Source of the DNA: Craterostigma plantagineum
Taxonomy: Eukaryota; Streptophyta; Magnoliopsida; Lamiales; Linderniaceae
Reading direction: 5' to 3'
Length of the DNA stretch: 64,000 nucleotides
Assembly (NCBI GenBank): GCA_027422505.1
Contig: JAPQWV010000334.1
Coordinates: forward strand, 558,001-622,000
The notes beneath the pieces were generated by a model that had not been told where the DNA came from, ran no database searches, and worked only from the letters and a program-made list of their open reading frames with translations. Position 1 is the first letter of the stretch. Every line of letters begins with the position of its first letter. The translations under genes and the position numbers were made by a program. Shown here in pieces: positions 43,086-56,537 of this stretch.

Positions 43086-45413
43086 TGTAATACCCGTAAA
43101 ATTAATACGGGATTTTGCTGTAATTATCTGTATAATTATTCTTCAAAAGAAATAGGATCACGAAATTTAAAGTTGCGCAATGAAAATATGAATTAATAAC
43201 TTCGAATTTATTCTGAGATTTATCAAAGAATTAAATATGATTGGTACAATTAGGAATTGTTGGGCCACATTTAATACTCGAAACTTAGGCCAAATTTGAG
43301 TATTCTTGGGCCCAAATATGAATGGGATTTCTTAGGTTTAAAGTAAAGCTTACCTTGTCTAATCAATTCCAAGTCCCAAGGTTACCATGTATATCTAAAG
43401 ATAAACACATACAATACGCATTTCACGAAAACTTCAAAGGCATTGACATCTTCAAACAATATCAAGACAACAACGAGTCATAAGGTATGTGAGGGTTTCA
43501 TGCTTAACATGCTTAATATGTTTCCAAAGTGTATGTTTCTATAAAATCATATGTTAAGCATAAGGAGGTGTCGAATTCATCATGATTAAGAACCCCTGAA
43601 ACACTTAGTTCAATTCATGAGTGGGTATTACATGAGTAAATGATGTACGCAGCTTCAGTATACACTTAGAAATGAATTATGTGAACATGATTTATACTTT
43701 AGTGAAAATCGTGATCTTGAAATAGTTATGTCAAATATATACGTCTTAATACTTAACTAGGAGGTTTCGGCCATCGAGAAAACCCTAACCTTCATTTGAG
43801 GTTCATGAGTATTTAAATGATAACAGTTCTAGTAATTTCGAGACATACAATAGAATGATGTAGAGATGTATAATAAAGGGACTTTGATATGAACAATAGC
43901 ACGACTTCGAAAGGAATAAATTAAAGGTGTCGAGAGGTAATAGGAGGAGATGTCGAGATGAATAGTAAACAGATTTAGATAGGTATAGTAGGAAGATCTC
44001 GAGATATATTTTATAAGGATTTCGACACCACTATAGACTTCGACATTTATAAGATTTCGACATTTAACCAGATCTCAACATTTCTCTATGTCATTTCGAC
44101 ATTGTCCGTGTCATTTCGACATTGAACATTCCTAACCAATCTCGACATTTTGTAAAGATTCGACAGTGTCAAAGAGAAGATCTCGACATTTTGGGTGTTA
44201 CTTAAAGTCTCGATTTAACCTCCCCAACAAAATTTTCGGCACTAAGTAATTCTCAACAATTAGGGTTTTCATCATTTTAGGGTTTTCGTAATTTTTAGGG
44301 TTTTGTTAATTTATGATTTTGAAACTTAGAATTGGAAACTTCGAAATTGGGTGACTTAGTAAATATACTGATATAATATATTTTGTGCTCAGATATTCGA
44401 ACTGTAGGGAATTCACCAGGATTGTCTACCGATTTTATCAGGAGGGCAGGTAGGTGAATTATTTATCTACAATGCGTAAACACCTATGTGAGTTTACGTG
44501 CTTCTATGTGGTTAAATGAATTACGTGTTTTACGTGTTTTAGTACGTCTCACGTGAAAATATGTTTTTAAGTTATCACATTTATATGCATGGCATATGTA
44601 TATCATATCACAGGAGTGAGATATTTACACCGTATTGAGATAGTGATGATTTGAGATATTGACGAGAGGGGTAGACTGAGATGATTGTGGTTGTTGACTC
44701 ATTGAGGAGTCGAGGTTGGTACTCATATGACACCTGACGGCAGACAGGCGTGATCGATCTGTCTACTCGGGCGTGAACGTCCCGAGGTGCAAAACCGTCG
44801 TAATTTTATTTTTAGCGGAGGGAGCGACCTGACAGGGCTGTTGCATGATCGTCAAAATGCTGTCGGCGTAGGCTACCGCTTACGGAAGAGCGAACTGGCA
44901 GGGCAGTTGCGTGATCGTCAAAACGCTGCTAGTGTAAGCTTTCGTATATTATTATTATGGGCGCGCGAGGTGCCGTGTCTGACCTAGGGCCCTGTGTTGT
45001 GTAATTTGAGATAGGATTGTGGAAAAAGAAAGAGTGAACATTGCATGTGAGATATTGGGATCGGAAATGAGCGTTCACGTGCATACATGCATTTTTATTC
45101 ACCTACTGGGAAATCGCTCAGTGTTTACGTGTTGTAGGTACTGAGTCTGACGCCGACGTGCGTCAAGACTGAGGCGGCTGGTAGCGGTGCTCCACGGACT
45201 TTTGAGGGCGGGGTAGTACTTTGGAGCGATAATAGGGTTTTTTGTTCTTTTTTTGATTTTGGGGCTAAGCCCGTTGTATAGATACTACTATGTAAAATAA
45301 TATTTGATTGTATTATATTACCTTTTAGGAAAAAGTTTTTAATTGACGGGCCTTCCGCGGCTTACTTGCGGAAATCCGCCACTAATGTTAATTAGAAAAT
45401 GAGGGTCGCCACA
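43086..45413 (+). repeat. Gypsy-3a 5' LTR (2,328 bp)
   Basis: TGTAATACCCG to GGTCGCCACA, then the PBS. It contains a small CGACAT cluster (44035-44190) and two 58-bp repeats with a 66-bp period (44822-44879 and 44888-44945). There is no coding. Confidence 0.92.
44822..44945 (+). repeat. 66-bp period tandem repeat in Gypsy-3 LTR
   Basis: Two units starting GAGCGACCTGACAGGG and GAGCGAACTGGCAGGG, each with TGATCGTCAAAA and a TGTAAGCT or GTAGGCT end. The same pair is in the duplicate at about 58277-58400. Confidence 0.75.
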
Positions 45414-45415
45414 GG

Positions 45416-45427
45416 TGGTATCAGAGC
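45416..45427 (+). other. Primer-binding site, Gypsy-3a
   Basis: TGGTATCAGAGC two bases after the LTR end. Confidence 0.92.
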
Positions 45428-45574
45428 GTAGACTTTAGATTCTGAAGACTGTCCATGTACTACCACTCAAAAGCCTGGAGAACCAGCCTGGCTTGTAAGT
45501 TAAATGTTTGATTATGTTACTATGTGTTATCTAATATGTGCTTTATGTTGTTTACTGTAGATAAAAGTTGAAAA

Positions 45575-46612
45575 ATGCCAAGGACACGTAGTGAGCATGT
45601 GGGTGAATCTAGCCGTAGGGCTGAACCTGATTCCCCTCCCCCTGAAAGGGACTCTACTATCCTACGACTGACTGAATTACTTCAACGTCAGTCTAATCAT
45701 ATCAATCGCCAATCAGATCAAATCAACGAGCTACTTCATCACCATAGCTCGTCTGAACATCGTCCCTCCCCGCAGCCTGCACGTGTAGAAATTATCGGGG
45801 AGCGATTTCGAAAAATGAATCCCCCAACCTTTGCTGATGCTACGGACCCAGCAGTGGCTGAAGATTGGCTGCGCACCATAGAAGATATGTTCATATATAG
45901 TCGTGTGCCTGAGAATGAAAAGGTCATGTGCGCCGTTTCCATGCTCAGTGGGAACGCCCGATTCTGGTGGCATACCGTTAAAGTCCTAGAAGATCCGTTG
46001 AATATGTCGTGGGAACGATTTAGAGAATCGTTCCACGGCAAATATTTTACTGCCCATGAACAGGAACGACAGATGCTAGAATTTATGAATCTCAGGCAAG
46101 GAGGAATGCCTGTAACTCAATATATCCGCCGATTCGAGGAGCTGTCCCATTTCGCTCCTCACATGGTGGCAACAAATCTACTCAAGGTCGAGGTTCATTA
46201 CGGGCCTCAAACCTGAGCTTTATCGCGACTTAAGTATCTCGGGGGCCCGACAGATGGAATTTACCCAAGTAGCAGAAAGGGCCATGATAGCTGAGCAGGC
46301 TGAGACTCAGATTTCTGAAGCTCAGGAGGCGAAGAAGAGGAGGGAGAGTCAGCAAGGACCTGGAAGTGATCGTAAATGCCAATTTTTCAACAAAGGCCAA
46401 GGTAACCAAGGAAATCGCCAGGGTCAACAGAATTGGCGCCCGACGCTGAACCAGGGACCCGTAAATATTCACAACAGACCTCCAAACCCAACACCCCAAT
46501 GCAGACAGTGTGGCCGTTACCATTTTGGCACCTGTTATCACCCAGATCCAACCCAAACCAATAGTGTTTTAGATGCGGAAGAATGGGGCACTATGCAAGG
46601 AATTGTAACATG
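45575..46612 (+). pseudogene. gag: Gypsy-3a gag, frameshifted
   Basis: Retrotrans_gag protein. The ATG at 45575 gives MPRTRSEHVGESSRR. The domain has GERFRKMNPPTFADA, AEDWLRTIEDMF, NARFWWHTV, FHGKYFT and NLRQGGMPVTQYI. A one-base gain near 46190 ends the frame at 46216. The next frame continues with LKPELYRDLS, EFTQVAERAMIAEQAE and a Gln-rich linker. Two Cys clusters follow: CRQCGRYHFGTCY near 46500 and, after another shift, CFRCGRMGHYARNC near 46570. Confidence 0.88.
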
Positions 46613-48224
46613 AACATACCCTAGAACCCGACCCGAACACCAGTTCGACCACCCACCGATTCCTGCACGGGTTTTCACACTTACCAGTGAGGAGGGCCGA
46701 GGCGAACCCTTCTATTGTGACGGTACGTTAACTATCTATAACGTGTGCCCACTTATGTGCTAATTGATTCTGGAGCCACACATTCATTTGTGTCGGCTAA
46801 GTACGTGGCGAAGGTAGGAATATCCCTACCTCCTCTGAATGCAACTATGTAGTTACTCTACCTCATGTGGATCCGACGCATACCAACCAAGTACTGCGAG
46901 GATGAGTAGTAAATATTGAGGGTAGGAACTTGAGTGTCGACCTGATTGTAATCCCGATGAACGACTACGATGTCATCTTCGGAATGGATTGGCTTTAAGA
47001 TATGGAGCCATCATAGATTGCAACAAGAAGGTCGTTAAATTCCAACTGCCCGAAGAAGAAGCATTCACTTTTTCGGATAAATCAGATAAGAATAGTATTC
47101 CAAGAATATCAGCTCTGAAGGCTCAACGACTTTTGAGGTTGGGTTGTGAGTCTTATCTCGTGTATGCGGTGAAGGCAGAGGACTTACCTCAGCCGGAACT
47201 AAAAGACGTACTTGTAGTCAACGAATACGCCGATGTATTTCCCGATGATCGATCAATCGGCCATCTGTGATCTTGGGGTTACCCCTGATCGAGAAATACA
47301 GTTCACGATAGATCTGATCCCGGGTTCTGCCCAATCTCTAAAGCCTCTTACCGTTTAGCACCAAATGATTAAAGGAATTGAAGGAACAGTTAGAAGACCT
47401 ACTATCCAGGGGTTTATTCAGCCGAGTTTTTCACCGTGGGGCGCACCCGTTCTTTTTGTGCGAAAGAAGGATGGGTCGAAGCGACTGTGCATCGACTACA
47501 GGGAGTTGAATAAGATCACGATCAAGAATAAATATCCCTTGCCAAGGATCGATAATCTGTTCGATCAACTACAAGGAGCTACGGTATTCTCGAAAATTGA
47601 CCTCCGTTTGGGATACCATCAGTTGAAGATCAGGGAGGTAGATGTTCCTAAAACCGCATTCAGTACGAGGTACGGCCACTACGAGTTTTTGGTCATGCCT
47701 TTTGGACTGACAAACGCCCCAGCTGCTTTTATGGACTTGATGAATCAAGTCTTTTAAGAACTACCTTGATCGGTTTGTTATCGTCTTTATCGATGATATT
47801 CTGATCTACTCTAAGGCGAGGGACGAACACGAAAGTCATTTGCGAACTGTCTTAGGAATCCTGAGAGAGAAACAGCTCTACGCCAAATTCAAGGAATGTG
47901 AATTTTGGCTTGAGCAAGTAGCTTTCTTGGGACACGTGAGTTTTGGAAATGGAATCTCTGTGGACCCGAGTAAGATCGAAGCTGTGAATAACTGGCCACG
48001 ACCTACGACTCCTACCGAAGTTCAAATTTTCTTTGACTTGCGGGATATTACCGTAAGTTTTTAGCGGACATCTCCAGTATTGCCTCTACATTGACCAATC
48101 TGACGAGGAAGAACGTTCCGTTTAAATGGACCGAAGCATGCGAGCAGAGCTTTCAAAAAGAAGAAACGTCTTACCTCTGCCCCGATATTGACAATACCAT
48201 CACGGACATGGGGATTTGCAGTAT
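46613..48224 (+). pseudogene. pol: Gypsy-3a protease and RT, truncated
   Basis: Protease with LIDSGATHSF near 46770. RT reads GMDWL, then [63 protein letters not shown], a TAA at 47755-47757, and the catalytic FIDDILIY near 47795. The frame stops at 48062-48064. Many one-base indels and one 20-bp insertion (about 47250-47269) are present that unit 2 lacks. Sequence switches to the Copia-4 RNase H tail at 48225. Confidence 0.88.
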
Positions 48225-48302
48225 CCGACATTTTCACCAAGGCCTTGGATGAGAAACGATTCAATTCCTTGTCGGAAAATTAGGCATGCTGAATCTTCCG
48301 TA
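48225..48302 (+). pseudogene. pol: Copia-4 pol tail, duplicate
   Basis: Only the last 26 or so codons of copia RNase H and its stop (from DIFTKALDEK), with one base missing. The remainder of pol is absent because the unit begins here. Confidence 0.85.
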
Positions 48303-48852
48303 ATATGTGCATTACCTGATCTTTTGTGCTATCACATGCTCTATTCTATGTGTTTTCTATGCTTATTTGTCCTTATCTTACGTGATAATAATAATAAAAA
48401 AAATAATATATATATATATATATATAATGGGTATGACGAAATCCTTTAGTATGCTTTGATCTAAAGTCACCAAGAATTTTACCCCGACATGCGATCGATT
48501 TAATTGCTTAAATTTTGTCGGTCTAAGTCAAAAGGTCATTTGATTGTTCCACTAGACACAAAGTCACTCTACATGCGTGAGGATTCAAGCCTTGTTCCTT
48601 TTTCCTTTCTTTGGATCTACTTCTCGAGTGAGTCACACATAAATTACTTGTCTTACCTAGTGATTCTTGGTGTCATACTCATCTTGCGTTAGATCGTTAG
48701 GAAAATGATAAGGGAGTTTAGGATATTCCTCATTCGGCCTTATATAAATTCCCCCACGTTTAACCTTAGTCATCCACTTTGAGCCTTCTCCGACGTCTTT
48801 TACTTCATTTGAAACCCATTCCCAGCCTTCAACCGAATTCTATACTCTTCGA
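48303..48852 (+). other. Post-pol spacer and ORF3 promoter region, duplicate
   Basis: Copy of 34834-35384 with an (AT)n tract near 48416-48426 and the TATA box at 48741-48749. No coding. Confidence 0.5.
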
Positions 48853-49512
48853 ATGGTTGTTCAAACGAGAAAAGGAGGGAGATAACAAAAGAAAAGTAGG
48901 ATGATGACAAAAGAAGGCATTGCTCAACGCGCAAAGACCAAAGGAACCGGTCTTCCGACTACCTTGTAGAAAGTGGCATGGTTCCTGCTGCGAACTTCTC
49001 CAACGATAATCTCGTACGCTCGTCAGAACGGCTGGAAGAGGAGCACCATGAAGTGAACTTCTCCAACGATAATCCGGTCTTATATCGGGAAACTAGCAGA
49101 GGAGCGCAGCCTCGGGTACAAATTCCATAACCGTGAACTTTTCCAAAAGATAATCTCTGAAACCTCTCTAGGGATTAAGAGAAGAGGAGCACGGTATCGG
49201 CCCGAGAACCAACGAGAAGACTTCGCCTACGATAATCTCCTATAGCCTCTTGGAGAAGCTGAGCTTCAGCTTGAGCGTAACATAAAAAGGATAGTTCTTA
49301 AAAGAAAAAGAGGGAGAAAAGATTGAAAAGAAGAAAGACGCCAAAAATAAAAGGAGACGGACGTAGAAATGGAAGATGACGAAGAGATAAGCTCACTTTC
49401 CTCTAAATTCATTCCCTTCCAAGTCCTAGCCAAACTAAAACCTTTACACCCCTTTGATTCCAATCGACGGTCTCTCGCTTGGGTGAAATGATTAAACACG
49501 CCTCGATCACAG
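48853..49512 (+). pseudogene. Candidate ORF3 first exon, duplicate
   Basis: Copy of 35385-36049. The ATG is at 48853 and the donor CACAG/GTAAAT at 49512/49513. It differs by small indels in the purine run after the ATG and in the repeat modules. Here the Lys/Arg-rich tract reads KRIVLKRKRGRK in the frame of the last repeat module, which supports coding descent. Confidence 0.5.
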
Positions 49513-52045
49513 GTAAATTGACTTGAAACTGTTTGTGTTAACTTGAGTGATAAAAATATCAAAATCCCAAGTTAGAAATTATTGAGAGCAAGAGCGAACC
49601 GACTAAGAGTTGTCGAAATGGACCAGTCTATGAACTTAGGACTATAGTTTGACGACATGACTTGGCTGCATTTTTCTCTTTCAAATGTCTCGTAGAATAT
49701 TAGGCTTGACGATTGATCGAAGCAAAATAATCTGACCCCATACTATAATAATAGTAAAATACAAAAAAAAAATAATAATAAAAAAATATATATATAATAT
49801 ATATAGGTAAATAATAAAACATAATAATAATAATAATGAAAAGAAAATTTTAAACTCATAAAATTTCTCACATTTTGACATGAAATGTTATGTTTCATAT
49901 ACGTTGAATTGAATAAATGCGAATTTCTTTGGTGTATCGCACATTCTAAATGCAATTTAGATTGCATTGGTACTGAATTGTTTAAATGCGATAATTTTTA
50001 TTTCTCCACCCTCACATAATATTTTGAAGTACATGTTTTCGGGGACCATGTATACGTACTTACTTGGTAGATTTGTGTGTTATATGCTCGTGACTTGAAT
50101 TGATTTAATATGCTTGCATAATTAGCCAATTCTTGCGCATTATTTGAGGGGAGCAAATATAAAATCGTGGATTAGCTCCAAATATGGTCGACGTTTTTCT
50201 CTAAGTGTTTCAGATTCCTTCAAACAAATTACGGAGTGAGTCGTTGACACTACAAAGAGAGGAGCTAGACACAAGACCAAATATTTAAAAGATAAAATTG
50301 CCATAAATAATTGCTGATTAACTCCATTATTACCAACGTTTATCTCTAAGTGGTACAGATTTTTAAACTTCTGCCAGGGGAGCTAGACGTTACTACACGG
50401 AAAATACAGGGAGTTAATTGCATTTATTTTAATTACTAAGGGGGAGCCTTACAATGGGTTTATTTTGAAATAGGGGTCAATGTGAAATTCTTTAGACGAT
50501 CGTAAACAGTGTCGGGATCGATTTTGATTAACCGCGATAATTTGCGATCGAAAAAATGAATTTTTCGTGTGCAAATAGTAATGGGCCTGATCCATTAAAT
50601 CGCAAAATGTCAAATCACAAGCCCAACAACGAATTAATGCTAGTTAATAATAGTTTAACTTTTATCAGTCGAAAAACTTTTTCTCACGCAAAACCTAATC
50701 GAAAAAAAAAACTATCTCGCAAAACTTTCTTAGACGTTCAAAAACCTTCAAAATCTTTCGATTTTCTCACTTCAAATAGTCTGATTAAGGTAGAAATTCG
50801 ATTCGGTTAACGATTGCGAATGTTATAACTTGACTTGCATTTACATTCTGTAGTTTTTCGCATGTTTAGTTAAGATTTTTCGACTGTTCTTCAAAAACCA
50901 TTTAATCGTATACTGTTTCACTAAATTTAGGCATGCTTCTTGGATTTTCTGAGTTAAATGCCTGTTGTTTAGATAGATTCGATGTTTTTGATGAAACAGA
51001 TAGAGTAAATCGTTCGATGATGAATGGGTATTTTGAAGTTTTGAAGCTGTCGAAGAACTTTGTCGATCGCAAATTGTCTTAATTGGATTTCAATTCAATC
51101 GAGATACTATTTGTGTCGATTTAGTTTTCGATCGCAATTTTGACTTAGTCATCACGATAAAAGATTTTGACCGTTAACTTACCATCGAAAAATCCAATTA
51201 TAATTTTCTGCGAGCGAAAAATTATTCACTGAAAAGATAATTTAGATGCAAATTCAAATCGAGCATTAAACTTACCATCGCAAAATTAAAATTTGGATTT
51301 CATTTTATTTCGGTCGCAAAAATTTAGCAGCGAAAAATTAATTTTTCAATGCTTAATTTTTCGATCGTAAAATTCGCCACTTAGATTAAATTGATCGAAA
51401 AATTTCTCGACGATTGACTTAGTTTCGTCGTTGACCAATTTCTCGATAAATAAGTACAGTAGCGAAAATTTTACTTACAATCGAAAATCACATACCGCTC
51501 GAAATTTCAAATCGAAAAATTTATTCAATCGAAGAAAATTCTCGACAGTAAATTTAACTGAGAAATAATTTCTCGATCGTAAATTAACACGGCATTTTTC
51601 TCGATCGTAAAATGGATCGACTACAGTCTAGATTTCAACTTCAACACTTAGAATTTTTCTCTAAGTCTTTTACAATGTAGCTAACAATAGCGGATAAAAT
51701 TCTTCGATCGCAAAATCAGACGGAATTCTTTCAATTGAAATCAATATATAGGAAATCAACTCGCAATTCAATTTTATCGACCGAAAGTTTTCTCGGCATG
51801 ACAGTGACTTACTGATTTAACACTTAGCGAAATTTCGAACTATTTTCACGCGACTTTCATTCGAAATTACATTCATGCCATCATGATTTTTGAAATTGAA
51901 CATACACTATGCATATGATATGATTTCAATTCAAAATTCATCGAACATGCTATTATTTGCAATATTACTATAGTTTGATGAAATTTATTCATATTTCGAC
52001 TGAAAATAAAATTGATCTAATAAACTTTTTATATTTTATTTTCAG
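49513..52045 (+). other. Candidate ORF3 intron, duplicate
   Basis: Copy of 36050-38592 with the donor and the TTTTCAG acceptor (ends 52045) retained. AT-rich microsatellite near 49785-49805, CGATCGAAA-rich from 50530 to 51800. No coding. Confidence 0.5.
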
Positions 52046-55000
52046 ATGGATCGCTACCCAAGATACACCATATATATGATCACAATATGTACTTGAAGGT
52101 TCAAGATACGAACTTTCAGCTCGCTGAGCACATTTCGGTGCCCGGACGAGATCATCGTATCCATCCTCAGAGGCCACCCCATCTGGCATGCATTAACGGT
52201 CACCGCATCGGTGTCGATGGTCTATCTCCAGCAATTCTGGGGATATATACAAGGAGTTGTAGCAAATGGGGCATTCTCCTTCACAACAAAACTCGGGACG
52301 CGGCATATTCTTATGAGCAAGAGCCAGTTCGGGATGATGCTGGACTTGCCCCACAACGACAACTACGACACGCTCCCGACGGATGCAGAGATGATTCAGG
52401 ACTTCTTGCACATGGGATACCAACCGCCGCTTACAAATTAGCTCAGGTCCAGAGCAGCGGTATCCCTCACCCGTGGAAGACACTATTCGGAATAGTGAAT
52501 AAGTGTCTGTCGCCAAGCACGCAGGATTCGATAAGGGCAACAACAATATTTTGAGGAACTTCCACGGCATCGCCTTCTCAAGAAATTATGACTACACTCA
52601 GCTGATCTAGAACGACCTCGCGGACCAGATTCGGCAGAAAGAGTCGCGTGCCCTATGCTCGATGGTTCAATGTGATCATCAGGGAGTTCATGGAGTTACA
52701 TGCGGAGAACATCCCTCAGCCACCTCCTGGTGGAAACTACCAGCCGCCAAGGCTTAAGTTTTTCCACAACCCACGGCTCACGGACCTGGACCAACCGTCG
52801 ATGCCAATTCCACTCAGCTTACTCAGGCTCGCCGACCCCGCGGGAGCTGAGTATCAGAGATTCTGCCGGGAACACAACTTAACGGAAGAAATGATTAGAG
52901 GGCCCCCGGCAGATCACCATGTGAGCCCTCCCCAACACCAACCAAGCCCTGACGACTTGATGATAGACGTCGTCGCTCAGGAGCTTCAACAGGAGTCCTC
53001 TTTTATCGAAGAGCCAATGCCCGACGTGGAAGATACCCTAATCGACGTCGTGGCTACAGAGATGGGGCTCGAGGCCCTGCACTCGAATTACAAGTGGAAG
53101 TGCCCGTAAGTGTTGGCGTGCTCGAAGAAACTTTTGAGGAAGTCCTTCAACAAGAAGCACAGCCCGAGACAGAAATGGGGCAAAGCTCACTTCCACTGGT
53201 GACAGATCAGACATTGGAGAACGTCGATCGAGACCTTACTCCTCACACCACTACCCCGTCTGACACAGAGTCTGATGAGGAAATCAGTCTGATCAGGAGG
53301 ACTCCCAGAAGACTCAGTATTCAGTTGGAGTCGCTCTTTCCAGCAGTCACCACCGTACCAGATACTACGCTGACCACAATGACAAGTGTTGCCGGCACTT
53401 CATCACTCGATCTTGAGCCGCAACCATCTCACGTGGTGTCTGGTTCGCAGGCGCAACCTGAGCCTGCCGTAACTCCCTTAGAGGCGGATCCTCTGGATTT
53501 GACTCGAGGATTGGGTGGAAGTCTCATACAGTCACAACCTCAAGTGACTCTGAGCCAACCCCAAGAGTCGGTGTCTACTCAAGGGTTGATAACAGGTGAC
53601 ATCAGTCATCCTGGTCCATCAAAGGAGGCGTCCGCACCCTTTGTGACGAACGAGCAGTTCCAAGCCGCTCTCTCTGCCGCTGTACAGTCTATGGAAGACA
53701 AAATCACGGAGAGAGTACTTCAAGCAATCGAGACATCCCGAAGAGATACCGGGAAAGCACCTGTCTCTGAAGGCCCTTCGTCACAAACCAATCCACACCT
53801 CCACAACCCACACCCACACCCCCCGACCCTTTAGCCACTTCCTCTATCCTCATCAACCCATTCACCATACCCATAACCGAGCTCCACGACATATTACTCG
53901 CCCGCTTGATCGTCATGTCCATTCGGTCGCCTCAAGAGGAATTCCTCTATCGGCGATTGGTGGATCATCCTGAGCCACCGACTGACACCTGCCGAGGCCA
54001 AAGCTCCCACTCACGGCACAGACATGATGATCCTGACCATCAGGACCCTCATGAGGGGGAGAAGAGGCCGAGGACATCTACATCCGGCCAAGGACAAGGC
54101 TCGGGCGCTACGCAGACAAGCACTAGAGCTGGTGAAACCCAAACACAAATCCAAACACAAACCCACCCATACCACGCACCGCACCGCCACTCTACCAAAT
54201 ATCGACCAACCAACCTTTACCCTACGGACGCCTCCGCCCACACCGCCGATCTACTCAAGCCCCTTGCTTCCGGATGAAGAAGCAAGTGCTGCAATGCTTG
54301 TAGCTGTGGCAGCTACCCAAGCTACTCCCTCCGTCGCTCCAGACCAACCGGGACCCTCTGGACATGGCGTCAATCCACACGAAGTATTAGACAAGTACAT
54401 TTTCGAAGGCCAGTGGATGATCCATTTCATGCCCGATGAGCATCAGAGACAACGACTTCAGGACGTACGCCACTTCTGACAACAAGCATCCGTGGACCTC
54501 GTGATCATAGAAGACGACGATTTTAAGAAGGTATAGACTACCAAAGTGAAATCCCAAGGCTATTGGAGTTGATCGCACAACGAGCGGCCTCCCCTACAAG
54601 ACATATGCCAGGGACCGTTCAGATCGACACATCGTGGGAGAACATTCACATAGAGATACCTTTCCTTGAAGAAGTCAGGGAAAACATTTGGAGGTCACCG
54701 GTTCGAATTAAGAAGCGGGATGAGTTCGAGCTAAGAGGGATCTCTCACTGGGATCAGCAGAAGAGAATGACATATCTGTGGATGCTGACCCAACTAGGAC
54801 CGGACGTGAGGCTGGGGATCCCGAAAAATCGACTGAAGAGTCACTTCAGGGAACTCTCCCCAATTTGCCAATTCCTCGGTGTCTATTGTGCCAAAGGAGG
54901 ACTTCCAACACCTCACTACATCATCGAACGAGTGGACAGGACCCGAGAGGAACTGAGCGAGAGCGACCTTCCGTACCTCCCCACTGATGAAGTGTACCAT

Positions 55001-55559
55001 CTTTATCAGCTATACGTGGAGAAGTACAAAGGTCCTCGGGCTTCATCAAGAAAGAAGGCCTCGAAGGGCTCTACCGGTTCATGATGCGACAAGTCAAGTA
55101 CTTCACCGCTCACGACCATCAGATGGCGCTTGAGAGCAATATGAAGAAGGTCAACATGGCCGAACCACTCTTCAAAGGACCTGAGATCGAGAGGCTTCCA
55201 AGCAATCACGTGCATATCAGCTCGTCATCGGCATCACCCACAACAACCCAATTGCCAAGAAGAATAGGTTGATGCTGAAGACAGAAATTCACAAGTTTTG
55301 CGACGGAACCCTCAAGATCGTCAGGAGAAATATCGAACGGAGGTTGGAAGAGATAAATAGAGACACGATGCTGAGGATCCACCGGTTTGTGAGAGAACAG
55401 CCGCTCCTGATGGAATTGTTGGATGACATCGAGGAGCGCCAGAAGCTCAGGGAGACCGTTAGGGACTACGAGCATGCGCTGGGCTCGCGCAGATCGTACT
55501 ATGCCCGACAAGGACGAACAGCACGGAGACGCAATCAAGCACAAAGGGGGAGATTGTAG
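52046..55559 (+). pseudogene. Copia-4 ORF3, main 3' exon, duplicate
   Basis: Copy of 38593-42106 with the same stop at LIW (TAG near 52609), the same TGA after DVRHF (54477-54479) and the same TAG at 54535. Private differences are one-base indels. It keeps GVVANGAFSF in frame (52211-52441) where unit 1 lost a G. It loses a base at the SPKHAG block and in the linker near 53078. The last part, from MELIAQRAASP (54563) to 55084, is open longer than in unit 1. Stop TAG 55557-55559 again uses LTR bases. Confidence 0.8.
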
Positions 55560-55904
55560 AATATCATTTGTAATTGTGCTTGATTTCATTAGTTGTCCTT
55601 GTAATTAGGGGCTTTATTTGTATTAGTCTTTAGAGTAAGGACTAGCTTGATATTTATACCAAGCTTGTTTGGTATAAATACTTGTAAATGAATTGAGCTG
55701 AATAGAGAAATTTAGAGAATTGATCCGAAGGGCTTGCAATTCGATTTCTAGAGAGAGAAACAACAGTAACTTTCTCACTCTAATTGAATTCTCTCTCGTG
55801 TTCTTAACTTGAGTTTTCGATCGAATTCAATTGATTATCTAAATGATCGAATTAATATGGATTCTAGCCTAGGATCGTAGAGTTGTTAATATGAGGACCT
55901 AACA
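55555..55904 (+). repeat. Copia-4 3' LTR, duplicate
   Basis: Copy of 42102-42453 with two single-base deletions; followed by GAGAT (55905-55909). Confidence 0.92.
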
Positions 55905-56537
55905 GAGATGAAACAGCTACTCCTCCAATTCCACCTTCTAGGCGACTAAAGAGCCTAGGGAATACTCTCTAGAGGAAAGGGCTCGAGCTAAGGCTGATCT
56001 AGTAGCCATGAATACCCTCATGCAGGGCATCCCCAATGACATTTACAGACAGATTGATAGCTTTTCATCGGCTAAAGGAATGTGGGATGAACTGCATAGG
56101 ATGATGCAGAGGACGGAAGTTGGCATAAAGGCCAAAAAGGTGAACATTTTCACTGCTTACGACTCCTTCAAAGCAAAGCTGGAGGAGAGTCTATACTAGA
56201 TCTACCAAAGATACCTCACTCTTCTCAACGAGATGAGGAAGATAGAAATCACAACGACCAATATGGAGACAAACATCAGATTTCTATCTTCTCTGCCCGC
56301 GGAATGGAAGAAAATATCCACTCAGATTCGACAAAATAAAGATCTAATGGAGTTGGATGTCCATGCCGTGTTTGACAATCTCGCACAGCATGAGGATGAT
56401 ATCAGCTAGATTCTCAAAGATCAGAAAGGTAAACAGACCGAAGACACTGTTGCCTTAGTCTAGGAGAAGAGGAGCTCAAGATCAAGAAAGGAAAAGATCG
56501 TTAGGCCTCCTTCACCTTCAGAGTCGGAAGAAGAATC
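55905..56537 (+). pseudogene. gag: Copia-3 gag, 3' piece, duplicate
   Basis: Copy of 42454-43085. Here GCCAAAAAGG keeps the IKAKKVNIFTAYDSF frame open (56008-56199), but one A is missing at CGACTAAAG. The TAG after HEDDIS is shared; a second TAG (56461-56463) is private to this copy. Confidence 0.88.

Larger units (their letters stand above)
34754..48224 (+). repeat. Tandem duplication, unit 1 (13.47 kb)
   Basis: It runs from CCGACATTTTCACC in the Copia-4 RNase H tail to GGATTTGCAGTAT in the Gypsy-3 RNase H start. It is repeated head to tail at 48225-61664 with the same nested structure, the same internal stops and mostly single-base indels. The novel junction at 48224/48225 has no obvious shared bases. 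Confidence 0.95.
43086..48224 (+). mobile_element. Gypsy-3a: left part of a chromovirus, cut by the duplication junction
   Basis: 5' LTR 43086-45413, PBS, gag, protease, RT and connection, ending in the first residues of RNase H where unit 2 begins. The left flank GAATC (43081-43085) is the presumed target duplication; its partner is beyond the window. It duplicates 56538-61664. Confidence 0.9.

Noticed and set aside
44787..44987. A 66-codon frame repeated at 58242-58442
   Set aside because: It is in the Gypsy-3 LTR across the 66-bp repeat pair and has no independent support.
48225..56537. Second block as an independent Copia-4 insertion
   Set aside because: It begins in mid-RNase H, has no 5' LTR, and shares the same Copia-3 gag flank, GAGAT duplication and Gypsy-3 junction as the first block; it is a segmental duplicate.
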